The translations under genes were made by a program, and so were the position numbers. Shown here in pieces: positions 7,245 through 15,445 of a DNA stretch of 44,877 nucleotides. Each line of letters begins with the position of its first letter. The stretch's first letter is position 1. Origin of the DNA: Bacteroidales bacterium (GTDB lineage Bacteria; Bacteroidota; Bacteroidia; Bacteroidales; Porphyromonadaceae); the NCBI GenBank assembly GCA_004555765.1, contig SFHG01000010.1, positions 1 through 44,877 on the forward strand, given 5' to 3'. The notes under the pieces were generated by a model that saw nothing but the letters and a program-made list of their open reading frames with translations, searched no databases and was not told the origin of the DNA.

Positions 7245-7921
7245 TGGCCAAAGGAACAAAAAAGGTACTGAAGCTGTTCTTGGGCATAATCGCACTCGTG
7301 GCGGCTTTTCTCCTCATATACGTCTTCCTCGGCACTCCGGGAAAGAAGCAGGACACGGAGGGCGAAATGCTCTCCGCCGTACGAAGCGTGAGGGAAGTCT
7401 TGCGCGTCACATCCGTAGAAGGGACACGGGTCATCCCCGTCACCTACAAGGGTCGTAACGGTACAAATGCCTTCGCCGTCGGTCGTTACCGCTACCGTAT
7501 CTCTTACGACATAGACTCCGTGAAGAGTTACCGTAGCGGTGACAGTCTCTTCATCGTCCGACTCCCACAGGAAACGGTGCGTATCCTCGAAGACGAAAAG
7601 GAGGGATTTAGGGTTCTCGACGTGTGGGGGACGGGCTTCCTCGGCAACCTCTTCGGGACCTCGCTCAAGACGGAGGACGAAAACAAAATGAAGCAGATGG
7701 CCACCAACCGCCTCCGCCAGATCTTAGAGACGGACGGCACGGTATCCAAAGCCCGAGACGCCGCGCTATCGACCGTGGGAGAGATGTTTGCCCTATCCGT
7801 AATCGGCGGGCGGGTCATCGTTCTGCCACCGCTCGATCCGGGTCAGAAGATCGACCCGATCGTCTCGGAAAAGAGCGCAGTCCCAATCCTTTTAAGCAAA
7901 GAATACGAAGTCAAGAAATGA
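7241..7921 (+). CDS. DUF4230-family membrane-anchored protein
   Basis: A 226-residue protein with a single N-terminal membrane anchor (residues about 9-30, LKLFLGIIALVAAFLLIYVFLG) and a periplasmic body. It shares the DUF4230 layout with the preceding gene: a VGRYRYRISYDIDSVKSY strand, LPQETVRILEDE, and the helical ENKMKQMATNRLRQIL region. Two starts lie together (ATGATG at 7241); the first overlaps the upstream stop as ATGA-type coupling. Its stop overlaps the cyclase ATG in the same way. Likely a paralogue and partner of the 6606 lipoprotein; function unknown. Confidence 0.75.
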   Translation: MMAKGTKKVLKLFLGIIALVAAFLLIYVFLGTPGKKQDTEGEMLSAVRSVREVLRVTSVEGTRVIPVTYKGRNGTNAFAVGRYRYRISYDIDSVKSYRSGDSLFIVRLPQETVRILEDEKEGFRVLDVWGTGFLGNLFGTSLKTEDENKMKQMATNRLRQILETDGTVSKARDAALSTVGEMFALSVIGGRVIVLPPLDPGQKIDPIVSEKSAVPILLSKEYEVKK

Positions 7922-8934
7922 AAAGCAAACTCCTCGGCATCCTCATAGTCCCCACTATGGCACTCGGTCTCATCGCCTCGTCTTGCGAAAAGAAAGAGAC
8001 CGGGGAAAAGACGGAGACGGTCACAAGCACACAAAGCCCCTTCAGCGCGGACAGCGCCTACCTCCATATCGAGAGGCAAGTGGCTTTCGGTCCCCGCGTC
8101 CCCGGCACACCGGGACACAAGGCGACCTCCGCTTATCTCGCTTCCGAGCTTGAGCGGTACGGTATGAAAGTCACCCTCCAAGAGATGACCCTCACCGCCT
8201 ACGACGGCACCGCCCTTGAGAGCGTGAACCTCATCGCCTCCCATAACCCCGAAGCAGAAAAGCGCGTCCTACTCTTTGCCCACTGGGACACCCGGCCCAT
8301 AGCCGACCACGACCCCAATACTTCCCGGCGGGATGAGCCGATACCCGGGGCAGACGACGGTGCTTCGGGCGTAGGCGTACTCCTTGAGACAGCCCGCCTT
8401 TTGAATACGGAAGGGCTGAAAAACATAGGTGTGGACATCATACTCTTTGATGCGGAGGACTATGGGGCTCCACAGGATGCAGGTTACGAAGGAGATTCGG
8501 AAGAGACTTGGGCACTCGGCACTCAGTATTGGACACGTAACCCTATTCCGCCCGGCTACAAAGCGGACTTCGGCATCCTTCTTGATATGGTTGGGGCAAA
8601 AGGAGCCGCTTTTTACAGAGAATATTACTCCCAAGAGTCGGCGGGACGTTTCGTAAGCATGATCTGGGACAAAGCTCGAAGACTCGGACACGGGAAGTTC
8701 TTCCGCAACGAGATGGGAGGATCGGTCACCGATGACCATATCTTCATCATCCGCAACCTACGCATTCCTTGCGTCGACATCATCAATTACGACCCGAATA
8801 CCCCCACCGGCTTCGGCAGCCACTGGCACACCCACGGGGACAACCTCGACAACATCTCCAAGGAGACGCTCAAGGCGGTAGGGGAGACTGTCTGGGCCGT
8901 ACTCGAAGACTACAACCAGAAAGGAGCGAACTGA
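7918..8934 (+). CDS. M28-fold glutaminyl-peptide cyclotransferase, lipoprotein
   Basis: A 338-residue predicted lipoprotein (signal ending IASSC, Cys 23). The M28 zinc-hydrolase fold fits the animal-type (type II) glutaminyl cyclases also found in Porphyromonas, which convert N-terminal Gln of exported proteins to pyroglutamate. Visible metal and catalytic residues are HWDTRP, the ADDGASG loop around 145-151, the FDAEDYG segment with E180 and D181, and a C-terminal HWHTHGDNLDNI cluster (H302, H304, H306). An aminopeptidase role is the alternative. ATG 7918 overlaps the previous stop (ATGA), making this the last gene of the 6266-8934 set. Bacteroidales often expose N-terminal Gln after signal cleavage, which makes a cyclase a plausible envelope-maturation enzyme. 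Confidence 0.85.
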   Translation: MKSKLLGILIVPTMALGLIASSCEKKETGEKTETVTSTQSPFSADSAYLHIERQVAFGPRVPGTPGHKATSAYLASELERYGMKVTLQEMTLTAYDGTALESVNLIASHNPEAEKRVLLFAHWDTRPIADHDPNTSRRDEPIPGADDGASGVGVLLETARLLNTEGLKNIGVDIILFDAEDYGAPQDAGYEGDSEETWALGTQYWTRNPIPPGYKADFGILLDMVGAKGAAFYREYYSQESAGRFVSMIWDKARRLGHGKFFRNEMGGSVTDDHIFIIRNLRIPCVDIINYDPNTPTGFGSHWHTHGDNLDNISKETLKAVGETVWAVLEDYNQKGAN

Positions 8935-8947
8935 GATTCCGGAACGT

Positions 8948-9027
8948 TATAGACCGAGACGATCGCGAGACACGTACCGGGAAAGGAGAAAGGTACAGAC
9001 CGGGAAACCCTCGAGGTACGTACCAAG
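8948..9027 (+). repeat. 23-bp-period repeat array 5
   Basis: Four plus-oriented units have CC at 8954, 8977, 9000 and 9023, all exactly 23 apart. Cores are TATAGACCGAGA, GAGACACGTACCGGGAAA, GGTACAGACCGGGAAA and GGTACGTACCAAG. It fills the gap between the cyclase gene and sufE. Confidence 0.9.
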
Positions 9028-9066
9028 AATTTTACGCACATGGGACAAACGTTTTTTGCACCATAT

Positions 9067-9489
9067 ATGAAGACGATTAACGAAATACAGGATGAGGTCA
9101 TCGAGGAATTTTCGTACCTCGACGACTGGATGGACAAGTACCAGCTCATCATAGAGATGGGCAACGAACTGCCGGCTTTCCCCGAAAAAGACAAGACCCC
9201 GGAGCACATCATCGAGGGCTGTCAGTCGAGGGTGTGGATCACGGGAGAGGAGCAGGCGGATAAGACGATCCGGATAGCCGCCGACTCCGATGCCATCATC
9301 GTCAAAGGCATCATCGCGATGCTCGTCAAGGTTCTTGACGGGCAAAAAGCCGAAGACATCCGCGATGCAGATCTCTATTTCATCGACAGAGTAGGACTCA
9401 AAGACCACCTCTCCCCCACCCGCTCGAACGGCGTGCTGGCCATGGTACGCCACATCAAGCTCTTGGCATCTGCCATAGCGGGCAAATAA
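9067..9489 (+). CDS. sufE: SufE-family Fe-S cluster assembly sulfur acceptor
   Basis: SufE accepts persulfide sulfur from the cysteine desulfurase SufS and passes it to the SufBCD scaffold. The 140-residue protein shows the family layout: an N-terminal helix INEIQDEVIEEFSYLDDWMDKY, then ELPAFPEKDKTPEHIIEGCQSRVW with the acceptor Cys 52, and a C-terminal helical part with LSPTRSNGVLAMV. An in-frame ATG at 9040 would add nine residues (MGQTFFAPY); ATG 9067 gives the usual SufE N-terminus and is preferred. No other suf genes are adjacent. pdxB follows after 12 bases, so they are probably co-transcribed. Confidence 0.93.
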   Translation: MKTINEIQDEVIEEFSYLDDWMDKYQLIIEMGNELPAFPEKDKTPEHIIEGCQSRVWITGEEQADKTIRIAADSDAIIVKGIIAMLVKVLDGQKAEDIRDADLYFIDRVGLKDHLSPTRSNGVLAMVRHIKLLASAIAGK

Positions 9490-9501
9490 ACCGGTCTCGG
9501 T

Positions 9502-10617
9502 ATGAAAGAGATAAACATCATCGCAGAAGCCTCCATCCCCTATCTGAGAGGCAATATCGAAAAGATGGGACACGTGACCTATCTGCCCTCCGGGGAGTTC
9601 ACGAACGATGCCGTACGTGATGCCGACTGGCTTATCATCCGCAGCATCACCAAGATCACGCCCGGGCTCCTCGAAGGCTCCCGTGTCCGACTCATCACGA
9701 CAGCGACCATCGGTTTCGACCACATTGACACCGAATACTGCTCGAACCACGGCATCACGTGGTTCAATGCTCCCGGATGCAACGCCGGCGGCGTGGGACA
9801 GTACTTCGCCTCCTGGGTCAGCCTACTCGCCCTCCGGGGAGAAATAAAACCGGAAGAGATGACCATCGGAATCGTCGGCGCGGGCAATACCGGCAAGGAA
9901 GTTATGCGCTTCGCCTCAGCCCTCGGGATGCGTGTCCTCCTCAACGACCCGCCCCGTGCAGAAAAGGAAGGCACATCGGGCTTCGTCCCCATCGAGACCA
10001 TAGCCGGGGAGGCGGACCTTATCGAGTTTCACGTCCCGCTCACCAAGACCGGTGCGCACCCCACGTACCACCTGCTGGACGAGGCGCTTGTGGAAAAACT
10101 GGCTCATAAGCCCATCGTCGCCAACCTCTGTCGCGGTCCCGTGACGAAGACGGGAGCGCTTCTCGAAGGTCTCCGGACGGACAAAATCAGCCGCCTCATC
10201 ATAGACTGCTGGGAGGGTGAGCCGGACATCTCCCGTCCCCTCCTTGAAGCAGCGGAGATAGGCACGCCCCACATCGCCGGTTTTTCGGCCGAAGGCAAGC
10301 GCCGCGGAGCTTACGTCTGTGTAGAGCACGGTGCCGAGTTCTTCGGACTTCCGATGCCCTCCATCGAAGAGCCGCCTGCCCCCTCCGCGCCCCTCATCGA
10401 CCTCACCGCCGCTCGCGGGCGGAACCAAGTCTACCACGCACTCCTGCACACTTTCGACCCGCGCCGCCCGGACAGACTCCTAAGAGACCACACGGGCGAC
10501 TTCGAGCGGTTGCGTAAGGATTACGACTACCCCCGGGAGGCTCCGGCCTTTACCGTCACGGGAGCAGAGCCCGATTTCGCACCCGTGCTGAGGGAGATAG
10601 GCTTCAAGGTGATCTGA
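9502..10617 (+). CDS. pdxB: Erythronate-4-phosphate dehydrogenase
   Basis: PdxB oxidises 4-phosphoerythronate in the deoxyxylulose-5-phosphate-dependent route to pyridoxal phosphate. The 371-residue protein shows the D-2-hydroxyacid dehydrogenase fold. It has TTATIGFDHIDTEYC, FNAPGCNAGGVGQYFASW, the nucleotide-binding GIVGAGNTGKEV, ANLCRGPVTKTGALL, and IDCWEGEPDI. The GTPHIAGFSAEGKRRGA segment carries the catalytic His. The C-terminal extension after about residue 295 is the PdxB dimerisation domain that separates it from SerA-type enzymes. It sits 12 bases after sufE. The downstream gap carries array 6. Confidence 0.95.
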   Translation: MKEINIIAEASIPYLRGNIEKMGHVTYLPSGEFTNDAVRDADWLIIRSITKITPGLLEGSRVRLITTATIGFDHIDTEYCSNHGITWFNAPGCNAGGVGQYFASWVSLLALRGEIKPEEMTIGIVGAGNTGKEVMRFASALGMRVLLNDPPRAEKEGTSGFVPIETIAGEADLIEFHVPLTKTGAHPTYHLLDEALVEKLAHKPIVANLCRGPVTKTGALLEGLRTDKISRLIIDCWEGEPDISRPLLEAAEIGTPHIAGFSAEGKRRGAYVCVEHGAEFFGLPMPSIEEPPAPSAPLIDLTAARGRNQVYHALLHTFDPRRPDRLLRDHTGDFERLRKDYDYPREAPAFTVTGAEPDFAPVLREIGFKVI

Positions 10618-10625
10618 GAAAATTT

Positions 10626-10710
10626 TGCACGTACCGAGCGAAGATTTTCGGTCGTACCGGGATGGGAAAACCGCACAGACCGAGGAAAACTTTTTGCACG
10701 TACCAAAAAC
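10626..10710 (+). repeat. 23-bp-period repeat array 6
   Basis: Four plus-oriented units have CC at 10634, 10657, 10680 and 10703, exactly 23 apart. It fills the gap between pdxB and the GH97-domain gene. The last unit, AACTTTTTGCACGTACCAA, is nearly identical to the last unit of array 10 before the zinc peptidase at 34153. Confidence 0.9.
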
Positions 10711-10712
10711 TT

Positions 10713-11345
10713 ATGCCCCACCCCATGGAAGAAAAAATCCTCAGCATAGCCCACGCTCCGAACCAAAAACTCCAAGCCGAGATCGTCAGTAAAGACACGG
10801 AGGGATTGGCGTTCCGAATCCTTTACGACGGCACGCTCGTCCTCTCCTCCTCCCGGCTCGGCATCCGCTTTTCAGATCCGGACGCAGACAGTGTCCCCGC
10901 CATAAGGACGCACGCCGTCCGCCCCCTGCCATTCGGAGGAACGGAGTTGGAGGTACGGCTTACGAAAGGGGAGCGGGAGTTCGGTATCCGTTTCCTCGTA
11001 TCGGACGACAGGGTGGCTTTCCGCTACGAATTCGACCGGATCGATGACACGCCCGATTACCGGGAGCGTACCTCATTTCACCTCGCTCTCGACGGCACTT
11101 CACTCTCCGAGGAGCCGGAAAGCGGTCTGGCTCAAGATCGGATACTGCCCCTGCCGGCTCTCTTCGAACTCGACAACGGTCTCTATATGAGCCTCGACCG
11201 CTTACCTAACAGCCCCGAAGTCTACGCGCTCAGGATGGCGGACGGCAGACGCTTGGACTCGCAAATAAGTGATACCGGCGACACCGACACCGTGAGGACG
11301 GATGACGTCACCCCCTGGTGGGTCATCTCTTTCACACACCCGTGA
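10713..11345 (+). CDS. Stand-alone GH97 N-terminal-domain protein
   Basis: A 210-residue protein that matches, block for block, the N-terminal beta-sandwich of GH97 alpha-glucosidases/galactosidases such as SusB. It has an ILYDGTLVLSSSRLGIRF strand pair, then REFGIRFLVSDDRVAFRYEF, DNGLYMSLDRLPNSPEVYAL, and a terminal TPWWVISF. It ends where the GH97 catalytic barrel should begin, and the next gene is in another family, so no catalytic domain is present. There is no signal peptide, unlike secreted GH97 enzymes. ATG 10713 is used; ATG 10725 (MEEKIL) is equally possible. The stop overlaps the GTG start of the glycosyltransferase (GTGA). It may be a degenerate fragment or a carbohydrate-binding accessory protein; the intact frame and coupling favour a retained function. 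Confidence 0.72.
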   Translation: MPHPMEEKILSIAHAPNQKLQAEIVSKDTEGLAFRILYDGTLVLSSSRLGIRFSDPDADSVPAIRTHAVRPLPFGGTELEVRLTKGEREFGIRFLVSDDRVAFRYEFDRIDDTPDYRERTSFHLALDGTSLSEEPESGLAQDRILPLPALFELDNGLYMSLDRLPNSPEVYALRMADGRRLDSQISDTGDTDTVRTDDVTPWWVISFTHP

Positions 11346-12586
11346 AAAGGCTCCTCATCCTTAGTACGTTCTACTCCGGAGGCGGTGCTGCACTAATGGC
11401 TCGGAGTACGCTTGAAGCCGTCCGCGCCAGAGGCATTGAAGCCCGTATGCTGGTGTCGGGACCTCTGCCGGATGATGCCCCTCCGTACGTCAGGAGGGTC
11501 TCCGGAGCCAAATGGACCGTCCTCCGCTACCTCGAGAAACTGCAGACACTCGTCTCGCTCAGGGGTCGGCGGGAAAATCTCTTCCGCTTCTCCACTGCCT
11601 CCAAAGGTCTCTCCGAAGTACTCCGCGACCCGTGGTTCGAATGGGCGGATACGGTACATCTCCATTGGGTTCAACAGAGTCTCCTCTCCCTCTCCGACCT
11701 TGGGAAGATATTGGAGCGTAAGGACAAAAAGATTCTCTGGACCCTACACGACTTGTGGCCCCTTACGGGCGGATGCCATTCACCCTACACGCTCGGAGCA
11801 GAGGGTGAAACCGTACTCTGCGGGCGGTTCCGTGAAAGATGCGGACGATGTCCCGTCCTCAGGAAAGTCCCCCAAGACCCATTCGATCTCTCTTCACGGC
11901 TCTTTAGGGAAAAGATGTCTTGGGCTGTGGAAAACGTCACCTTCCTTGCCATAAGCCGCAAGATGGAAGCCGCCATAAAGCAAAGTCCCATAGGATCCAA
12001 AGGGAAGACCATTTTCCTCCCCAACTTCTTCGACCCGTCGCTCTTTTTTGTCCAAAAAGACACACCCCGCGAGCGGCGCATCCTCTTCGTCGCCGCCCGC
12101 CCGGACGACCCGGTGAAGGGGTTGGATCTGGCAAAAGAAGCTCTGCGGAAAGCCTCGGCGCGGCACCCGGGCTTCAAGGACGAATTTCGCTTCTCCCTCG
12201 TAGGCACGCCGAAAGACGAGACCATCCTCAGTGACTGGCCGCTCCCGCTTGAGCGTATCCCCAGACCCTCCAGAGCCGAACTGGCAAACCTGTACCGCAC
12301 CTCCACCCTCACACTCTCTTCGTCCCGAATGGAGACCTTCGGGATGACACTCCTTGAGTCCCTTGCTTCGGGAACCCCCGTCGTCTCCTTTTCCATAGAC
12401 AAGCCCTCCACATTTTTGCGTGAGGGCACGAACGGCTCCTTTGCCCCGCCTTTCGACACGGGGGCACTCGCCGAGTGCATCCTCAGAGTGTGCCATCCGG
12501 AAGTCCCTTTCGACCCGGAAACCGTGGCTCGGACGGTAGAGGCATTCCGTGAAGATACCGTAATGGAACGCTTTATCCTCCTCTGA
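11342..12586 (+). CDS. GT4-type glycosyltransferase
   Basis: A 414-residue group 1 glycosyltransferase of the type used for surface polysaccharide or glycan assembly in Bacteroidetes. The N-terminal Rossmann half begins KRLLILSTFYSGGGAALMAR. WTLHDLWPLTGGCHSP, followed by a cysteine-rich loop (CGRFRERCGRCPV), is typical of this subgroup. The C-terminal half has the sugar-nucleotide E-x7-E region METFGMTLLESLASGTPVVSF. The start is taken as GTG 11342, overlapping the upstream stop, because it gives the normal beta-strand start; the frame is open slightly further upstream. Donor and acceptor cannot be inferred. No polysaccharide cluster surrounds it; its only partner is the GH97-domain gene. Confidence 0.87.
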   Translation: MKRLLILSTFYSGGGAALMARSTLEAVRARGIEARMLVSGPLPDDAPPYVRRVSGAKWTVLRYLEKLQTLVSLRGRRENLFRFSTASKGLSEVLRDPWFEWADTVHLHWVQQSLLSLSDLGKILERKDKKILWTLHDLWPLTGGCHSPYTLGAEGETVLCGRFRERCGRCPVLRKVPQDPFDLSSRLFREKMSWAVENVTFLAISRKMEAAIKQSPIGSKGKTIFLPNFFDPSLFFVQKDTPRERRILFVAARPDDPVKGLDLAKEALRKASARHPGFKDEFRFSLVGTPKDETILSDWPLPLERIPRPSRAELANLYRTSTLTLSSSRMETFGMTLLESLASGTPVVSFSIDKPSTFLREGTNGSFAPPFDTGALAECILRVCHPEVPFDPETVARTVEAFREDTVMERFILL

Positions 12587-12672
12587 AATACATCCGCACA
12601 CAGCACCTCGTCCGCAAAGTCTCACACACCGATACCACTGCCGGAAAGGTCTCTTTACAGAGAGATCGGGGA

Positions 12673-12760
12673 GGTACAGACCAAGGAGATCGTCCGGGTC
12701 CGTACCACAAAAAAATTTCGCACGTACCGAGAACTTTATCTCGGTACGTGCGAAATTTTA
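12673..12760 (+). repeat. 23-bp-period repeat array 7 in a convergent gap
   Basis: CC dinucleotides fall at 12681, 12705 and 12727 (steps 24 and 22, summing to two periods), and an inverted unit follows. It is in the gap 12587-12970 between the convergent glycosyltransferase and TlpA genes. Apart from this array and its hairpin I see no gene or other structure in that 384-base gap. Confidence 0.78.
12713..12758 (-). terminator. Perfect 20-bp hairpin from opposed repeat units
   Basis: AAATTTCGCACGTACCGAGA at 12713-12732 pairs perfectly with 12739-12758 across a 6-base loop. On the minus strand the stem runs into a T tract, so it fits a terminator for the TlpA gene, although about 210 bases beyond that stop. 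The arms are repeat units in opposite orientation. Confidence 0.75.
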
Positions 12761-12970
12761 ATTCGGGTCACGGGTCTCACCCGCGTGTCATTTCCGGGGG
12801 AAAGGACGGATCAAACCGAACCTTTCAGAGGCGAGACCTTTGCAGAGCGTCTCAGATACAAGACGCTAAGGAAGAGGGCGAAAGGAGTGTACTTTTCGCA
12901 CACGCCTAAGCCCGAATCCCGAAAGTAACGTTGCAGATGAGGTGCTACGCAAAGGGTCTCTGGATTTCAA

Positions 12971-14101
12971 TCAGAGATTGAGCTCCTTGATCTTGGCGTT
13001 GAGGTCGTCTGCGGAGTGCGTTCTCAGCGCAATGGTTCCGTCGGGGGCGATCAAGAGGAGGGTCGGGATCCCCTGTACGCCGTAAGCCTCGGTTCCCACG
13101 CTCGCCTTGTCAAAAGCGGTTTCCCAAGTCATATTGAGCTCCTGCTTTGCTGTTTCGTTGTCTTTGATGGACTCTTCCCACACACCTATGCTGAGGACGC
13201 GGATGGTCTTCGCGTGTTCCTTATTGATAGCCGCAAGATGGGGCATAGCCGCGCGACAGGGACCGCACCACGAAGCCCAGAAGTCCACGAGGAGGTAACG
13301 GTTGTCGGTAAGGTAGTCGCTGAGCTTGGAAACCTGACCCTGACCGTTGTCGATATTGAAGTCCACATACTTGGCACCGGCCTGGGTAAGCATAGAGGTC
13401 TTTATGCCGTTGTAACGCCGGGAGAGACGTTTGTCTTTCTTCACTACGTCGGTGGACGCATCGTACTTGACGATAAAGTCGCTGTCGTTTTGGAAAGAGA
13501 GATCTGCAAAGGCAAGGGCGCCGAGTACGTTGTCTTTGTTCGCTTCGTACACGCGATTGGCGATTTCGTTATTCATCGCATCGTAAGCACGACCGATGGA
13601 GTCGATTTCGGACTCAAGGGCAAGGCGCTCCTCTTCGGACGCAAATCCGGCTTCTTTCTTAGCGTTGTAGTCGGCATACTTTTGGCGGTAAGCTTCCTGG
13701 ATGGGAGCAAGCGCAGACTGAACTTCGGCATTATAGGCGATCATCTTTGCATTCAATCCGAGAGAATCGGCGGGGACGATCTTGAAACCGTTTTCCTCAT
13801 CTACGACGACTTTTACGGTACCGTTTTCCGGGAGGAAACGCACGGAGCCTTTACCAAGCTTGAGGAAACGGTAAGTAGAAGAGTCGGGATTAGCAATAGT
13901 GTAGGTGAAAGCCCCGTCCATAATTTGTACGGAGTCACCCGCTTCGCGCGTGCCGGGTTCGAGGAGGTAAGCGTAGGTGCCGTTGAGTTCGGCGGGAAGC
14001 GCTTCGCCCGTGAGGGTAAATCCGGTCGCCTTGTTTCCCGTGTTGCAACCTGCAAGCACAAGGGCTGCGAAAGCGCCGATGGCAAGGATTTGATTTTTCA
14101 T
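12971..14101 (-). CDS. TlpA-like thiol-disulfide lipoprotein with DUF4369-type N-terminus
   Basis: A 376-residue predicted lipoprotein; the signal MKNQILAIGAFAALVLAGC puts the lipid Cys at 19. Residues about 28-115 resemble the DUF4369 beta-domain common in Bacteroidetes, followed by a helical linker (about 120-240). The C-terminal thioredoxin domain has WASWCGPC (active CGPC around 279-282) and a cis-proline GIPTLLL segment. Such proteins act as periplasmic thiol reductants or oxidases, but the substrate is unknown. The frame is open 25 codons upstream; ATG 14101 is preferred because it begins a clean lipoprotein signal. A TAACTTTG promoter element lies at 14213-14206. Confidence 0.88.
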   Translation of the reverse strand: MKNQILAIGAFAALVLAGCNTGNKATGFTLTGEALPAELNGTYAYLLEPGTREAGDSVQIMDGAFTYTIANPDSSTYRFLKLGKGSVRFLPENGTVKVVVDEENGFKIVPADSLGLNAKMIAYNAEVQSALAPIQEAYRQKYADYNAKKEAGFASEEERLALESEIDSIGRAYDAMNNEIANRVYEANKDNVLGALAFADLSFQNDSDFIVKYDASTDVVKKDKRLSRRYNGIKTSMLTQAGAKYVDFNIDNGQGQVSKLSDYLTDNRYLLVDFWASWCGPCRAAMPHLAAINKEHAKTIRVLSIGVWEESIKDNETAKQELNMTWETAFDKASVGTEAYGVQGIPTLLLIAPDGTIALRTHSADDLNAKIKELNL

Positions 14102-14205
14102 GAGAAGTTTCTTCTTATGTGTGAAAAAATTGCGTACAAGTCTCGGGACAAACAGGGGGTAGATCCAAATGCACACTCCCTATCGGTCTTTACTATTTTG
14201 GGGGC

Positions 14206-14213
14206 AAAGTTAT
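14206..14213 (-). promoter_or_regulatory. Promoter of the TlpA-like gene, -7 element TAACTTTG
   Basis: The minus strand reads TAACTTTG, with a TTG about 20 bases further upstream, fitting the Bacteroidetes -33/-7 layout. The leader to ATG 14101 would be about 100 bases. Confidence 0.65.
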
Positions 14214-14273
14214 CATTTTTTCACGACTTGCACAATACCTCCGCACCGGACTGATGCACAGGAGGAAAAACGT

Positions 14274-15422
14274 CTACCTGAGAAATTCGTGCACAAGAGC
14301 CACCCAGTATGTGGCGCCAATGGGAAGTATCTCGGGATTAAAGACATAAGCCGTGTTGTGTGGCTGTGGCGTGTCGCCGTTACCTATGAAGAGGTACGTG
14401 CCTTTCTTTTCGGCAAGCATAAAAGCGAAATCCTCACTGGCCATATATTTGTTGCCGGGGTAAGTCACACGTTCGCTCCCGAAGTACTTCTCGGCGACAC
14501 TTGCCGCAAAGGCAGTGGTCTCAGGGTCATTGAAGAGCGCCTTACCCGATACGTTTTTGAGGATTTCGGCGGAGCAGCCATAGGCTTTGGCTGTATACTC
14601 CGTGAGCTCCTCGATGCGTCTGAGGGTCATTTCGCGGTCTTCGTTGCGCATATTTCGGATCGATAGGCGAAGCGTGGCGGACTCGGGGACGGAATTGGGC
14701 ACGGTACCGGCATGAAAAGCGCCGACGGTGACGACGGAATTGTCCCACGGGGAGAGGTTACGGGAGACGATGGTCTGCAGTCCCATCAAGAGTGCGGCTC
14801 CTGCGACGACAGGATCCGTGCCGGCTTCCGGCATTGACGCGTGCACAGCCTTTCCTGTGAGCGTGATGTCCCAATTGTCCACCGCGGACATAGTGGGACC
14901 GTCGTGAAAGCTGAAGGAACCGGCTTTGAGACCCGGCATATTGTGCATCGCGAATACGGCATCCACGGGAAATTTCTCAAAGAGTCCGTCCCTCATCATA
15001 GCCGATGCGCCGAGCTGTGTCTCCTCGGCCGGCTGAAAGATGAGGACAAGGGTGCCGTCAAATGTCCGGTGGTCACTCAAAAATTTGGCGGCTCCGAGCA
15101 GCATTGTAGCGTGACCGTCATGCCCGCAAAGATGAGCCCTACCCGGGGTTTCGCTCTTGTAGGGGAGGTCGTTGTCTTCCTGCATCTGGAGCGCATCAAA
15201 ATCTGCCCTTAGTCCTATGCTCTTTTTGCCCGAGCCGTTGCGGAGGAGAGCGACAATACCGGTTCCGCCGATGCCTTCATGCACTTCATAGCCGAAAGTC
15301 TTCAGAAGTGAAGCGATATAACCGGAAGTAAAATTTTCCTCGAACGCAGGCTCGGGGTGACGGTGCAGGGTACGAAACCATTCCGTCATATCATCTCTAA
15401 GGTAAGTCAAATTCAAGTCCAT
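14274..15422 (-). CDS. M20-family metal-dependent amidohydrolase (N-acyl-amino-acid or hippurate hydrolase type)
   Basis: A 382-residue cytoplasmic hydrolase of the M20D/amidohydrolase group that removes acyl groups from N-acyl amino acids or related conjugates. Visible blocks are RTLHRHPEPAFEE at the N-terminus, GLRADFDALQMQE, and the metal site HLCGHDGHATMLLGAAK. These are followed by LIFQPAEET and a C-terminal GNKYMASEDFAFML. A dimerisation domain lies between about residues 175 and 290 (GKAVHASMPEAGTDPV). The exact substrate cannot be told; peptidase or indole-acetyl-type hydrolases share these motifs. The MFS exporter gene is 23 bases upstream on the same strand, so they are probably co-transcribed. 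Confidence 0.88.
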   Translation of the reverse strand: MDLNLTYLRDDMTEWFRTLHRHPEPAFEENFTSGYIASLLKTFGYEVHEGIGGTGIVALLRNGSGKKSIGLRADFDALQMQEDNDLPYKSETPGRAHLCGHDGHATMLLGAAKFLSDHRTFDGTLVLIFQPAEETQLGASAMMRDGLFEKFPVDAVFAMHNMPGLKAGSFSFHDGPTMSAVDNWDITLTGKAVHASMPEAGTDPVVAGAALLMGLQTIVSRNLSPWDNSVVTVGAFHAGTVPNSVPESATLRLSIRNMRNEDREMTLRRIEELTEYTAKAYGCSAEILKNVSGKALFNDPETTAFAASVAEKYFGSERVTYPGNKYMASEDFAFMLAEKKGTYLFIGNGDTPQPHNTAYVFNPEILPIGATYWVALVHEFLR

Positions 15423-15445
15423 ATGGATAAGCAGATTTAGGGTTA

